Of a DNA stretch of 64,000 nt, positions 51,167-59,971 are shown piece by piece. The notes below the pieces were generated by a model, which saw nothing but the letters and a program-made list of their open reading frames with translations, was not told the origin of the DNA and did no database searches. The DNA lies in contig CASDPB010000036.1 of the NCBI GenBank assembly GCA_949282305.1, positions 130,425-194,424 of the forward strand, given 5' to 3'. The position numbers and the translations under genes were made by a program. The stretch's first letter is position 1. Each line of letters starts with the position of its first letter. This DNA is from an uncultured Lentisphaeria bacterium. GTDB taxonomy: Bacteria > Verrucomicrobiota > Lentisphaeria > Victivallales > UBA1829.

Positions 51167-51733
51167 ATCCTGTTTTCCTTTCTGTTTTTTATTGTTGAAT
51201 TCAGATTGGAGACGGAGCATTATCGAACGTGGAAACTGCCGGAATATTTCCGACGGAAAAACGGAGATCCTGAATCTCAAGCCCGGCAGATTCCATTGTC
51301 ACGGCGAAATCTCTCCTTTTCTGATTATACAGCCAGTGCTGCAAGAGCGGTATTTCCGATCTCCAGTCTTTACTTCTTTTCCGACATTCCCCGCAGTTCT
51401 ACTGGGAACTTTAGCATAAAACAGGACAAAAGCAACATTTCAGCTTAAATTCCCGTCAAAATTTTTTGAGACAGCCAATGTCTGACAGATCAGCGCTTTG
51501 CCTATTATTCAGATCACTGCTCCGCCGCCATGAACCAGCATCTCATGAATTGAGAATCCTTGCCGGGACAGCCTGACTGTACAAACAGGGAACCGCCGGT
51601 GAAATCGGCTTGTTTTCTGCCGTATATGTTCTGTCAAGGGAGAGTTTTGATAAGATTGTCCATTTCTTTTCCGAAAGAAATCAGCATGATTTTGGTCAAA
51701 ATGAAAAAAATGGGAAAATTTCATTTTCATTAC

Positions 51734-51760
51734 TTGACTGTACTATTTTATTGGTACAAT
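51734..51760 (+). promoter_or_regulatory. Promoter and palindrome before the GntR gene
   Basis: TTGACT (51734-51739), a 15-base spacer and TACAAT (51755-51760). TGTAC (51739-51743) and GTACA (51754-51758) form an inverted repeat over the -10, a fit for autoregulation by the YtrA-type repressor. A second TGACTGTAC copy is at 51574-51582. Confidence 0.5.
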
Positions 51761-51786
51761 TTAAAACAACAGGAAGAACATTTCCA

Positions 51787-51821
51787 GCTCTTAACTTTTA
51801 ACTCTTAACTCTTAACTTTTT
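51787..51821 (+). repeat. Five tandem heptamers in the leader of the GntR operon
   Basis: GCTCTTA, ACTTTTA, ACTCTTA, ACTCTTA and ACTTTTT in a row, ending nine bases before the start codon. Otherwise 51167-51733 shows no convincing gene. Confidence 0.85.
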
Positions 51822-51829
51822 GGGCGATC

Positions 51830-52219
51830 ATGTTTCATCTGGATATGGCAAGCGGGATTCCGGTCTATCTTCAGATCGCGGCGGGGATTCGTGCGGAGCG
51901 TCTTTCCGGACGTTACCGGACGGGAGACCGGATTCCGCCTGTACGTGAACTTGCGCTTGCGTTGCGGGTCAACCCGAATACCGTTGCCAGGGCATATCGC
52001 TGCTTGCAGGAGGAGGGCTTTCTGGAGAGCCGTCCGGGGGGAGGAAATTATATTGCCCCGATCCCGTCGGAGACAGACCATGCGGAACGTGAGGCGCATC
52101 TCTCCGAGCTTCTGGACGCCCTGCTGCGCGAAACCGACGCATTGCAGATTCCGCGTTCCCGCGTGGAAGCTGTTCTGAAACAAAAACTGAACGGGGAGGA
52201 GAGGAAAGATGTGGAGTGA
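51830..52219 (+). CDS. GntR family regulator, YtrA subfamily
   Basis: A 129-residue repressor: the HTH is IPVYLQIAAGIRAERLSGRYRTGDRIPPVRELALALRVNPNTVARAYR followed by EEGFLESRPGGGNYIA, with only a short C-terminal dimer helix, typical of YtrA. These regulators usually head operons of ABC transporters, as here. The start MFHLDMASGIP fits the family; the ribosome site is weak and the leader carries heptamer repeats. It overlaps the next gene by eleven bases. Confidence 0.93.
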   Translation: MFHLDMASGIPVYLQIAAGIRAERLSGRYRTGDRIPPVRELALALRVNPNTVARAYRCLQEEGFLESRPGGGNYIAPIPSETDHAEREAHLSELLDALLRETDALQIPRSRVEAVLKQKLNGEERKDVE

Positions 52220-53906
52220 TTTTCTGATGATCTGGCGTCTGGAGTGGAAACGGAACAGATGGCTCTGGCTCGGGGCATTTGCCCTGATGCTGGGAGGTCG
52301 TATTTTCTATGAGACAGTTTCCGGGAATATTTCTGCCGTTGCCAAACTCTTTTTGCTGATTATCGGCTGTCTTTCTCCTGTTTTATTTGTGGATTCCCTG
52401 CTTTGCCATCTGCGCAGTCGGACTTTGCCGTTTCTCCTGACCTTGCCCTGTTCTGCGAACCGCTTTTACTGGATCACCTGCCTGGGCAGTCTGTTTCTCT
52501 CTTTCCTTGCCGCGTTCTGCTGCTGGTGCGGATGGCATATTTTCGCCGACAGCTTTATTTTCCCGTATCTGATCGTTGTCATATCCATTCACGCGCTTTG
52601 CTTTTTCGGCAACATCGCATGCCGTGACCGGCTGGGAATATTGTTCGGTCTTCTGCTTTTCATTGCTCTGTGCTTTCTCTGGATTCCTTTCTTTCTGATT
52701 GTCAAGCTCATGGTCTTGTTCTGGTTTGAAGCAAATATACTTTCGCCATTCTTTTATATCCTGCCTTTGGGGGCACTGACGTTTTTTCTGGAAGGATGGC
52801 GCCTCTGGACCCGTTTCATTGTTTATCAGCGTTCCGTGATACGTGAACTGGTCCGTTTTGCCGTGGTCGTCGTTCTGCTTCCTGTCTTCCTGGGGATTGC
52901 CGCTTATGGCGGAGTCATAGCTTATGATATTCACTTGAACCGTCATTATAAAGCACTGATAAAACAGCGCGTGCTTGATTTGCGTCCATCCGCACAGAAA
53001 TATCCAGCCTATTTTCTGGATTTCACTCCGCTTCTGCCGGAGAAGGTATCACAGACTGTGCCGGACACCGTATTGGCTGAGATCTGTCATACCGTAGCGG
53101 CGAAAGGCGACGGAACCTCTTTCCGGACTTTTTCCTGCGTCGGATACCCGGGCACGCTTAAAGGGGAATATCCGGTCGTCTGCCGTTATCTGGGCAGTTT
53201 GGATTCCTGCTTCGGCGCTTATTTTGAGTCCTCGTGCAACGCGGGGAAATGGCGGGAAGCGGAGGAAGTTTACCGGGCGATGATGATTCTTTCCCGGTAT
53301 CCGGAACCGTATGGCGCTTCTGTATTGCGATCGCGGGAGAGGGTTTATTATGAGTGTTTCGAGGTGCTGATGAAGCCTGACATCGGGCGCGAGGGCTTGC
53401 GGATGATGAAAGACCTGCTTGCACGATGTGAACAGATGGAGTATCCGGAGTTTACCCGTGTCATGTGGTGTTGTGATAATTTTTCTTTTCGTGAAATGTT
53501 TTCCGAAAGACGTTTTTTTCTGGATTTCATTTCTTCTTATTTCCATCCGCGTTTCCTGAACTACTGCAGGAATCAGGAATTGGAACGGCTGCCGCCGACT
53601 GTGACTCCACGGAGTCTTGAAGATGTGGTGAGACTTGCCAGAAAATATGATCTTGTGCCTGAACCTTATTTTTTCCTTTTTGTGAAACTGACTGCCGTGG
53701 AAGCGCTGCGGATCAAAATCGAATATCTGGAGCACGGAACTCTGCCGACTGTGCGGAAGGAGTCTTCTTTGCTTATTGTGCAGCTGCAGGGTGAAAAAGT
53801 CGAAATCCGCTGGAAGTTCATAAATGTTTCTTGTGCGGGTGGTTATCTCAGCCATTTTGTTTTGGAACTGCCGAAAACAACTAAACAGGGAAAGGGGATG
53901 AAATGA
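52209..53906 (+). CDS. ABC-type permease-like protein with large soluble C-terminal domain (copy 1)
   Basis: A 565-residue protein. Residues 1-240 hold about six membrane segments, the last at about 217-240. Residues 245-565 are soluble, helical and partly TPR-like (REAEEVYRAMMILSRYPEP, FEVLMKPDIGREGLRMMKDL). It is a paralog of the next gene, sharing nearly identical first 28 residues. With the GntR regulator and the ABC ATPase it forms a YtrA-type operon, so it is probably a membrane component of an ABC exporter or a regulator of one. The function of the soluble part is unknown. Start 52209 overlaps the GntR gene. Confidence 0.75.
   Translation: MWSDFLMIWRLEWKRNRWLWLGAFALMLGGRIFYETVSGNISAVAKLFLLIIGCLSPVLFVDSLLCHLRSRTLPFLLTLPCSANRFYWITCLGSLFLSFLAAFCCWCGWHIFADSFIFPYLIVVISIHALCFFGNIACRDRLGILFGLLLFIALCFLWIPFFLIVKLMVLFWFEANILSPFFYILPLGALTFFLEGWRLWTRFIVYQRSVIRELVRFAVVVVLLPVFLGIAAYGGVIAYDIHLNRHYKALIKQRVLDLRPSAQKYPAYFLDFTPLLPEKVSQTVPDTVLAEICHTVAAKGDGTSFRTFSCVGYPGTLKGEYPVVCRYLGSLDSCFGAYFESSCNAGKWREAEEVYRAMMILSRYPEPYGASVLRSRERVYYECFEVLMKPDIGREGLRMMKDLLARCEQMEYPEFTRVMWCCDNFSFREMFSERRFFLDFISSYFHPRFLNYCRNQELERLPPTVTPRSLEDVVRLARKYDLVPEPYFFLFVKLTAVEALRIKIEYLEHGTLPTVRKESSLLIVQLQGEKVEIRWKFINVSCAGGYLSHFVLELPKTTKQGKGMK
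52214..52297 (+). repeat. 84-bp direct repeat, copy 1
   Basis: Matches 53905-53988 at 82 of 84 positions and covers the codons for the first membrane helix of each permease. Confidence 0.9.
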
Positions 53907-55672
53907 GTGATTTTCTGATGATCTGGCGTCTGGAGGGGAAACAGAACAGATGGCTCTGGCTCGGGGCATTTGCCCTGATGCTGGGAGGGCAGGGGACGTT
54001 GTTCCTGTTGAGAGAGAGCCTGCCGGAAGTTCTGCAATGGTTTCCGGTCATACTGGCATTTCTGTCGCCGTTGTTTTTCGCCTCGGGAATACCGCTGATG
54101 ATTGCGAAAAAACAGTTGCCGCTTTTCCTGACTCTGCCGGTCGGGAGCCGGAAAATCTACTGGAACTATTACTCCGGCTCCCTGCTGCTGTGCCTCATTT
54201 TCGCTTCGACCCTGTTTCTGACGCAGGCATTTATTCTGCGGAATCTGATTCTCGGGACTTCCCTGCTTCTGCTTGTTCATGCGGCTATGTTCTGGGGCGG
54301 TTTGCTCCGTCGGGACGGCAGCGGTTCCGTGGTCGGACTGCTGATATTGTTTCCTCTGTATCTGGCATGTTATCCTCTGATCCAGTTCCTGACTGCTTTG
54401 CTTGCGGCATTGTCATCCTGGTCTCCGGAAATCGAATCTGTTCTGTGTCTGCTTACAGGAGAAAATGCGCCGCTGCCGACCTCGGAGTATTATATTACCG
54501 TGCCGTTGATTGCCCTGGCGTCTGCTTCGGCATTTGCTCTTGCCGGTGCGTCTCTCTGGAATCAAGAGGTAATCCGCGGCAGAAAGGGAATGAAGCGGAC
54601 TGTATGGTTTACCGTTCTTCTGCTGACAACTCCTTTCCTGGCGGCTGTCCTGGGATATGTTGCCGTTTCCTGGGCGGACTGTCTGCTGCATGACTATTGG
54701 AGCCGCCAACCGGGATTCTGGAGCGATGAAAAACCGTTTCGGATTACGTATCCCGAGTTTTACCGGACGACTTCTATGCGGAAACAGGAACATGTGCCGG
54801 GAGGCGTGAAACGCTATGTCGTCGATCCTGAAAAAGTGCTGCTGTTTTGCCGCCGGCTCCAAAATGAGACTGATACGGCAAAACGTGTCATGACGACATG
54901 TGATCTGCCTTTCCTACTGGATTACTATGGCTATATCCCGCGGTCATTGTCATACTTTGCAATTTCGGATTACAACTGCTTTCCAATGGCGCTGAAAGCG
55001 TTTCTGGAGCAGAAACGCTGGGACGATGCGAAAGAGATACTGAAATGTTCGGAGCTTCTTTTTGTATATATTCATCCGCAGTATTTTGAGCTGCTCTTCA
55101 CAAAACTGTATCTGCTGCGGTGCGAACTGAAAGTGATTTGCATTTACGCGGGGGATGAACCTGAAGCGGCTTCCGTCATGCAGGTACTGCTGAAACAATT
55201 GGAAAAACTTTCCCTGAGTCTGTCCTATCTTCCTGATGTGCGACTGCCGTCAAATGCCGGAATCTTTGAGATTCCGAAGGATATTTCCGGTGACGGCGGT
55301 CTGCTGCGGCGCTGTGCGGACGCGCGTTTCCGCCATATCTTTGTTTATTGGAAGATTGCCAGATGCAACCGGGAAATCCGGGGGGCGGTACCGTGCGGCA
55401 CACCGGAAGAGTTGTCGCGTTACGTCAAGGGAATTATAAGATTCGTGACCGTCGGATACGGAAAAAAGGCATGGATAAGAAAGGAGTTGAATCCTTATGT
55501 TTACACTTACTATTATCTCAAAGTTTTCGGGGTGACGGGGCTGCGGCGGCGGATTGCTTTTCTCGAAAAGAGTCCGCCGCCGGAACTTCCTGAACACTTG
55601 AAAATAGAAAAAGACCGTATCACGGATAAAATAACCGGTTATTCTTCATCAACTTCGGAGGGATGGCAATGA
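53903..55672 (+). CDS. ABC-type permease-like protein with large soluble C-terminal domain (copy 2)
   Basis: A 589-residue paralog of the preceding protein. About six membrane segments lie in residues 1-260, and the soluble, helical C-terminal part runs from about 265 to 589 (KAFLEQKRWDDAKEILKCSELLF recalls TPR-type pairs). The stop of the previous gene and this ATG overlap (ATGA), and this stop overlaps the ATPase start in the same way, so translation of all four genes is coupled. The two permeases may form a heterodimer served by the single ATPase. Apart from the 84-base repeat, the copies have diverged strongly. Confidence 0.75.
   Translation: MSDFLMIWRLEGKQNRWLWLGAFALMLGGQGTLFLLRESLPEVLQWFPVILAFLSPLFFASGIPLMIAKKQLPLFLTLPVGSRKIYWNYYSGSLLLCLIFASTLFLTQAFILRNLILGTSLLLLVHAAMFWGGLLRRDGSGSVVGLLILFPLYLACYPLIQFLTALLAALSSWSPEIESVLCLLTGENAPLPTSEYYITVPLIALASASAFALAGASLWNQEVIRGRKGMKRTVWFTVLLLTTPFLAAVLGYVAVSWADCLLHDYWSRQPGFWSDEKPFRITYPEFYRTTSMRKQEHVPGGVKRYVVDPEKVLLFCRRLQNETDTAKRVMTTCDLPFLLDYYGYIPRSLSYFAISDYNCFPMALKAFLEQKRWDDAKEILKCSELLFVYIHPQYFELLFTKLYLLRCELKVICIYAGDEPEAASVMQVLLKQLEKLSLSLSYLPDVRLPSNAGIFEIPKDISGDGGLLRRCADARFRHIFVYWKIARCNREIRGAVPCGTPEELSRYVKGIIRFVTVGYGKKAWIRKELNPYVYTYYYLKVFGVTGLRRRIAFLEKSPPPELPEHLKIEKDRITDKITGYSSSTSEGWQ
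53905..53988 (+). repeat. 84-bp direct repeat, copy 2
   Basis: Partner of 52214-52297; two mismatches change Trp to Gly and Arg to Gln in the encoded helix. Confidence 0.9.
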
Positions 55673-56514
55673 GCGGATATGCGATTGAAATGAAAGGTGT
55701 CGCCAAGCGTTATGGAAAACACTGTATATTGGATGGCTTTGACCTTACGGTGCCGAAAGGAGCGGTCTATGCCCTGCTGGGAAACAACGGCGCGGGGAAA
55801 AGCACTTCGATCAGACTCATGACCGGGCAGCTTCTCGCGGACTCCGGAACGATTTCCGTTCTGGGGTTGGATCCCGTGAAAGAGGCGACCGCTTTGCGCC
55901 TGCGGTTCGGCTACGTTGCGGAAACGGAGCGGCTTTTCGACTTCCTTACTCCGCCGGAACTTTTCGCATTTCTGAAGCATTTCTTCCCGGACTGGAACGA
56001 TCAACGGGCAACGGAGCTGCTGCATCGGTTCCGGCTTCCCGCAGACAAGAAAATCGGCTCGTTTTCCCGCGGCATGTATGCGAAGACCGCTCTGATTACG
56101 GTGATGGCGCGGAGACCGGAGCTCGTGATTCTCGACGATCCGGCGCTCGGACTGGATACCGTCAGCCGTTCGGACTTCATGACACAGCTCATCGAGTCCA
56201 TTCAGGAATATGAGCATACGATTCTCCTGAGTTCACATCTGATTCCCGAAGTGGAAGGAGTCTGCGACTATGTCGGCATCCTGCGGAACGGGAAGCTGCT
56301 TTGTTCGCAGGATACCGAGTCCCTGAAATCGCGTTTCCGGCGGATTCGTCTGCCCGGAGAGGAAACTGCGAAGATGACAGGGGAAATCTGCCGGAAAAAG
56401 ATTGCCGGAACAGATTATGTCGTGGCGGATGTCTCCGTAAACCGTTCCCTGCGGAACGACGGGGAAGCTATGACGCTGGAAGAGATTTTTCTTGCCTTGA
56501 CCGGCGGAGAATGA
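55669..56514 (+). CDS. ABC transporter ATP-binding protein (YtrB-like)
   Basis: A 281-residue ATPase. Walker A is LLGNNGAGKSTS (about residue 40), the signature is degenerate (GSFSRGMYAKTAL instead of LSGGQ), Walker B is LVILDDPALGLD, and SSHLIPEVEGVCD carries the switch histidine. The degenerate signature is common in YtrB-type and other ABC-2 exporters. The ATG at 55669 has GGAGG upstream; an ATG two codons earlier is too close to it. It energises the two permeases in the same operon. Confidence 0.93.
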   Translation: MSGYAIEMKGVAKRYGKHCILDGFDLTVPKGAVYALLGNNGAGKSTSIRLMTGQLLADSGTISVLGLDPVKEATALRLRFGYVAETERLFDFLTPPELFAFLKHFFPDWNDQRATELLHRFRLPADKKIGSFSRGMYAKTALITVMARRPELVILDDPALGLDTVSRSDFMTQLIESIQEYEHTILLSSHLIPEVEGVCDYVGILRNGKLLCSQDTESLKSRFRRIRLPGEETAKMTGEICRKKIAGTDYVVADVSVNRSLRNDGEAMTLEEIFLALTGGE

Positions 56515-56925
56515 CTACTTGCACCCGCAGGTTCCGCGGTAGCAGATATGAACTTCCTCAATCTTGAACGAGGAGGGCAGGGAGGGCGTTTTCTGCTCCG
56601 GCAGGTCGAAAAGATCATAGACGCCGCCGCAGATCCGGCACTTGAAATGAGCGTGTGGGCGGAGATCGGCATCAAAACGCAGTTCGCCGTCTTCGATGAT
56701 GACCGTGGAGACCGCTTTTTCCCTGACCAGAAGTTTCAGGGTGTTGTAAATTGTTGTCCGCGACAATGACGGCTGGGATGCGATGATTGCCTGATAGATT
56801 GTGTCCGCCGTCGGGTGAACCGGATGCGAGAGCAGATAGGCATAGACCGCCAGGCGCTGAGGCGAAGGGCGGATGCCGAGTTCCCGGAGACGTTCCGCCG
56901 GATTGATTTGCAAGGCTGTCTGCAT
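56515..56925 (-). CDS. Fur family regulator, PerR-like
   Basis: A 136-residue Fur-family protein: the winged HTH is RLAVYAYLLSHPVHPTADTIYQAI with SRTTIYNTLKLLVREKAV, then the metal/dimer domain DADLRPHAHFKCRICGGVYDL, with a C-terminal cysteine-rich CYRGTCGCK tail forming with the CxxC the structural zinc site. The peroxide sensor PerR and the iron regulator Fur share this shape. The rubrerythrin gene upstream in the same direction, with a PerR-like box, favours PerR. It starts 63 bases after that gene. Confidence 0.92.
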   Translation of the reverse strand: MQTALQINPAERLRELGIRPSPQRLAVYAYLLSHPVHPTADTIYQAIIASQPSLSRTTIYNTLKLLVREKAVSTVIIEDGELRFDADLRPHAHFKCRICGGVYDLFDLPEQKTPSLPSSFKIEEVHICYRGTCGCK

Positions 56926-56988
56926 ATTTCACATCCTTTCGGGAGTAAAAAGCTGCCGGTTCGCCCGGCAGCTTCGGAGCTGAAAACA

Positions 56989-57540
56989 TTATTTGGAGAA
57001 ATAACGGTTCAGAAGTCCGTTGAAAGCGGAGCCGTGACGGGCTTCGTCTTTGCACATTTCATGGACAGTGTCATGAATGGCATCATAGCCGAGGGCTTTC
57101 GCTTTCTTCGCAAGTTCGAGCTTTCCGGCCGTCGCGCCGTGTTCCGCTTCAACACGAACCTTGAGGTTGGTCTTGGTGCAGGGAACCACGACTTCGCCGA
57201 GGAGCTCCGCGAATTTTGCGGCATGTTCGGCTTCTTCAAAGGCAATGCGCTTATAGGCTTCGGCGACTTCCGGATAACCTTCGCGATCCGCCTGACGGCT
57301 CATTGCGAGATACATTCCGACTTCGGTGCATTCACCGTTGAAGTTGGCGCGGAGTCCTTCGACGACTTCCGGATCAATTCCCTCCACGGAACCGATTCTG
57401 TGTTCATCTGCCCAGACCAGAGCCTCGCCTTCCTTCTTTTCCACGAATTTGGATTTCGGAGCCTTGCACTGGGGACAGGATTCCGGAGCTTCTTCACCGA
57501 CGTAGACATACCCGCACACGGAGCATACAAATGATTTCAT
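56989..57540 (-). CDS. Rubrerythrin (N-terminal rubredoxin type)
   Basis: A 183-residue reverse rubrerythrin. The rubredoxin iron is held by Cys6, 9, 22 and 25 ([15 protein letters not shown]), followed by a four-helix di-iron domain ([28 protein letters not shown]). It reduces hydrogen peroxide with electrons from NADH via flavodoxin or rubredoxin reductases, protecting anaerobes. The start at 57540 has GGTGG upstream. A PerR-like box overlaps its promoter. It is followed by the Fur/PerR regulator gene. Confidence 0.95.
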   Translation of the reverse strand: MKSFVCSVCGYVYVGEEAPESCPQCKAPKSKFVEKKEGEALVWADEHRIGSVEGIDPEVVEGLRANFNGECTEVGMYLAMSRQADREGYPEVAEAYKRIAFEEAEHAAKFAELLGEVVVPCTKTNLKVRVEAEHGATAGKLELAKKAKALGYDAIHDTVHEMCKDEARHGSAFNGLLNRYFSK

Positions 57541-57589
57541 GTTACCACCCTTTTTGTTGTTTGTTATATTTCGGCGTTTCCGCCATTTC

Positions 57590-57618
57590 ATTATAATCTG
57601 TAATGATTACAAAATTAA
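57590..57618 (-). promoter_or_regulatory. Rubrerythrin promoter with PerR-like box
   Basis: Leftward TATAAT (57595-57590) with a weak -35 TTAATT 17 bases upstream. TGTAAT-G-ATTACA (57599-57611), a perfect 6-1-6 palindrome close to the PerR consensus TTATAATnATTATAA, sits between them. The remaining bases to 57892 hold no gene. Confidence 0.65.
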
Positions 57619-57892
57619 AATTAATACAAAAATTGAAAAATGCAAGTCCGGAACGAAAAAAAATTGATTTTTTTTCCCGGGGGAGGGGATTTCCGGGAAT
57701 CTCCCGCTTTTCGTTTTCCGGGCTTTTCCGCGCCGGAACGCGGGGCAGACGGAGACGGAATTTCCAGAATTGAATTGCGGAGAAACCCGGGGAAAGCCGT
57801 TCCCGTGCTTGTAACCCCGGGGGAGAGCATTATATTATGATGAGAGTGAAGTTTCCATACCATAACCGGGAGCAGACAGAAAGGAAAAAACG

Positions 57893-59911
57893 ATGTTCCG
57901 TTATATTTTACGCTACTACATTGATCCGGGATTCGCGGAAGACAAACGAATTCCGGAACTGCTGAAACTCTGCGGAAAAGGCAGAATCGAAGAGGTCATG
58001 CTTTTCTACAATCCGGAAGAACTCTTTCAGGGGTATCCGGATGACGCCGAAGTCGATCGCTGGTTCGCACTGGCAAAGAAGGTGAAGGCGGCGCTTGACA
58101 AAGCAGGTATTCTGCTGAGCATCAACCCGTGGACTACCACGGTTCATGTCAGCCGCGGACGCAAGTTCTCGGAAAAGCAGCGGAACTTCCAGCCGATGAT
58201 CGGGGAGACCGGAACCGTATCACCGGTCACTGCCTGTCCGTTCGATCCGCACTGGCAGGAGTGGCTGGCATCCTTTTTCGCGCGGATTGCAAGGGAAGTT
58301 TCCCCGACCGCAATCTGGGTCGAGGACGACTGGCGGCTCCATAATCATGAACCGTCCATGAAATACGGCGGCTGCTTCTGCCCGCTGCATCTCGCACGTT
58401 TTGAACAGGAGACCGGCATCAGAACGGATCGGGAGCAGCTCCTGAAAAACATTCTGGCTCCGGGGGAACCGCATCCGTGGCGGAAAGCGTGGCTGAAGGT
58501 CTGCCGCGACTCCCTGCTGGAACCCGCCCGCAGGCTTTATGAAGAAGTCCATGCGGCGAATTCGCAGGTCCGGCTCGGACTGATGAGTTCCGGACCCGAT
58601 GTGCACAGCGTCGAGGGCAGGGACTGGAATCTGCTGAAAGAGGCGCTTTCTCCGGATGCTCCGCTGCTGGTGCGTCCCCACCTGCCGCCTTATACGGAAG
58701 TCTATGCCCTGGAGACTTCCCCCGCCGTGTCGCGTCAGACCGTTTCCGAGTATGACTGTCCCATTGAGATTTATCCGGAGCTGGAAAACTCGCCCCGCTG
58801 CGGCAGATATTCCAAGAGCGGCACATTCAGCGTTTTCGAGTGCTGGCACAGCGCATTGTTCGGTTCTTCCGGCATCACGATCAATCACTATGACATGATG
58901 GGCAACGGCTTCTCTCTGGATTACGATTTCCCGGAATATCTCGCAGGTGCAAAAGACAGGCTTGACGCATTGACCGCGCTGAAGCTTTCCGACCGTGATT
59001 CCGAGGGCGTTCGGGTGCTCTACTCTCCCTGCATTGCGGAGCACGTCCGTACTTCCTCCGCGGACTCCATGTCTGCTCTCGTGAACGATTCCGCGGGCTG
59101 GAGCGGCGTTTTCTACAAGCTCGGCATTTCGCACGGGATCACAAAAGAGATTTCCGGCACGGGAATCCGCGCGGTGTCGAATCAGACTCTGCGCGCCTAT
59201 TCGGATGAGGAGATCAGGCAGCTTCTTTCGGGAAAGCTGATTCTTGACGCCCCGTCTGCTGAAATTCTGCTGGAAAGGGGATTCGGCTCCATGGCGGGAA
59301 TCAGGTCCGCGGAATGGCGCACTCTGGACGACGATGGTTACGCCTATGAAGAGATCGTCGGCGGGAAAGAGTCTCTCTATGGTGTTGACACACCACGCAT
59401 GAGCGCTTCCCGCTGCGCTGCGGAAGTCCTTGCCATGACGACGGATGCAAAGGTGCTGAGCAATATCTGCCGTTATGATCGTTCCGTGCTGTATCCGGGA
59501 TCGGTTTTCCATGAAAATGAACTCGGCGGACAGGTGCTGACCATTGCCTATCCCCTGCACAGTCTGCAGTTCGATATGGGATATTTCAACAATTACCGCC
59601 GGATCTTCCTGCATGAGATCATACGGAATCTCTTCCAGGAGAAGAAGATTCTGCTTGGATGCGATGTGCCGCTTCAGGCTTACAGAAACAGCCGGCAGTC
59701 GCAGACAGTCCTTGCGCTGCTGAATCCTACTCATGATCCTTGCCGCAGACTGCGTTTCTTTGCTCCGGAACTGAATCCGGCTCAGGCGGAATTGCTCGGC
59801 AGGGATGGTGTCTGGCGGAAAGCGGAACTGAAAGTCCAGGCGGACGGCTCCCTGGTTTGCGAACGGGAACTGGCGCCGCTGGATATGTTTGTCCTGAAAT
59901 TCCATGCCTGA
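57893..59911 (+). CDS. GH-like (beta/alpha)8 hydrolase, paralog of the protein at 22272
   Basis: A 672-residue cytoplasmic protein, no signal peptide. TAIWVEDDWRLHNHEPSMK at about residue 141 matches the acidic block of the protein at 22272, and GGCFCPLHLARFEQ occupies the place of its cysteines. A TIM barrel and later beta-sandwich domains are suggested. Overall identity is low, so the two probably act on different sugars. AAAGGA precedes the ATG. A strong bidirectional terminator follows. The GntR regulator at 60811 may control it. Confidence 0.75.
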   Translation: MFRYILRYYIDPGFAEDKRIPELLKLCGKGRIEEVMLFYNPEELFQGYPDDAEVDRWFALAKKVKAALDKAGILLSINPWTTTVHVSRGRKFSEKQRNFQPMIGETGTVSPVTACPFDPHWQEWLASFFARIAREVSPTAIWVEDDWRLHNHEPSMKYGGCFCPLHLARFEQETGIRTDREQLLKNILAPGEPHPWRKAWLKVCRDSLLEPARRLYEEVHAANSQVRLGLMSSGPDVHSVEGRDWNLLKEALSPDAPLLVRPHLPPYTEVYALETSPAVSRQTVSEYDCPIEIYPELENSPRCGRYSKSGTFSVFECWHSALFGSSGITINHYDMMGNGFSLDYDFPEYLAGAKDRLDALTALKLSDRDSEGVRVLYSPCIAEHVRTSSADSMSALVNDSAGWSGVFYKLGISHGITKEISGTGIRAVSNQTLRAYSDEEIRQLLSGKLILDAPSAEILLERGFGSMAGIRSAEWRTLDDDGYAYEEIVGGKESLYGVDTPRMSASRCAAEVLAMTTDAKVLSNICRYDRSVLYPGSVFHENELGGQVLTIAYPLHSLQFDMGYFNNYRRIFLHEIIRNLFQEKKILLGCDVPLQAYRNSRQSQTVLALLNPTHDPCRRLRFFAPELNPAQAELLGRDGVWRKAELKVQADGSLVCERELAPLDMFVLKFHA

Positions 59912-59921
59912 CCGGCAGAAG

Positions 59922-59961
59922 AAAACGGGATGCCGACCGGACTGCCGGCATCCCGTTTTTT
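59922..59961. terminator. Bidirectional rho-independent terminator
   Basis: AAAACGGGATGCCG (59922-59935) pairs with CGGCATCCCGTTTT (59946-59959), followed by further T. It ends the GH-like gene and the remnant read from the right. Confidence 0.9.
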
Positions 59962-59971
59962 GAGCGGGTGC

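Noticed and set aside
51017-51448. Open frame in the gap upstream of the GntR operon
   Set aside because: Most of it overlaps the membrane protein gene on the other strand, and the remainder is not protein-like.
58220-59905. Minus-strand open frame opposite the GH-like gene
   Set aside because: No motif, and the plus-strand protein has a paralog in the window.
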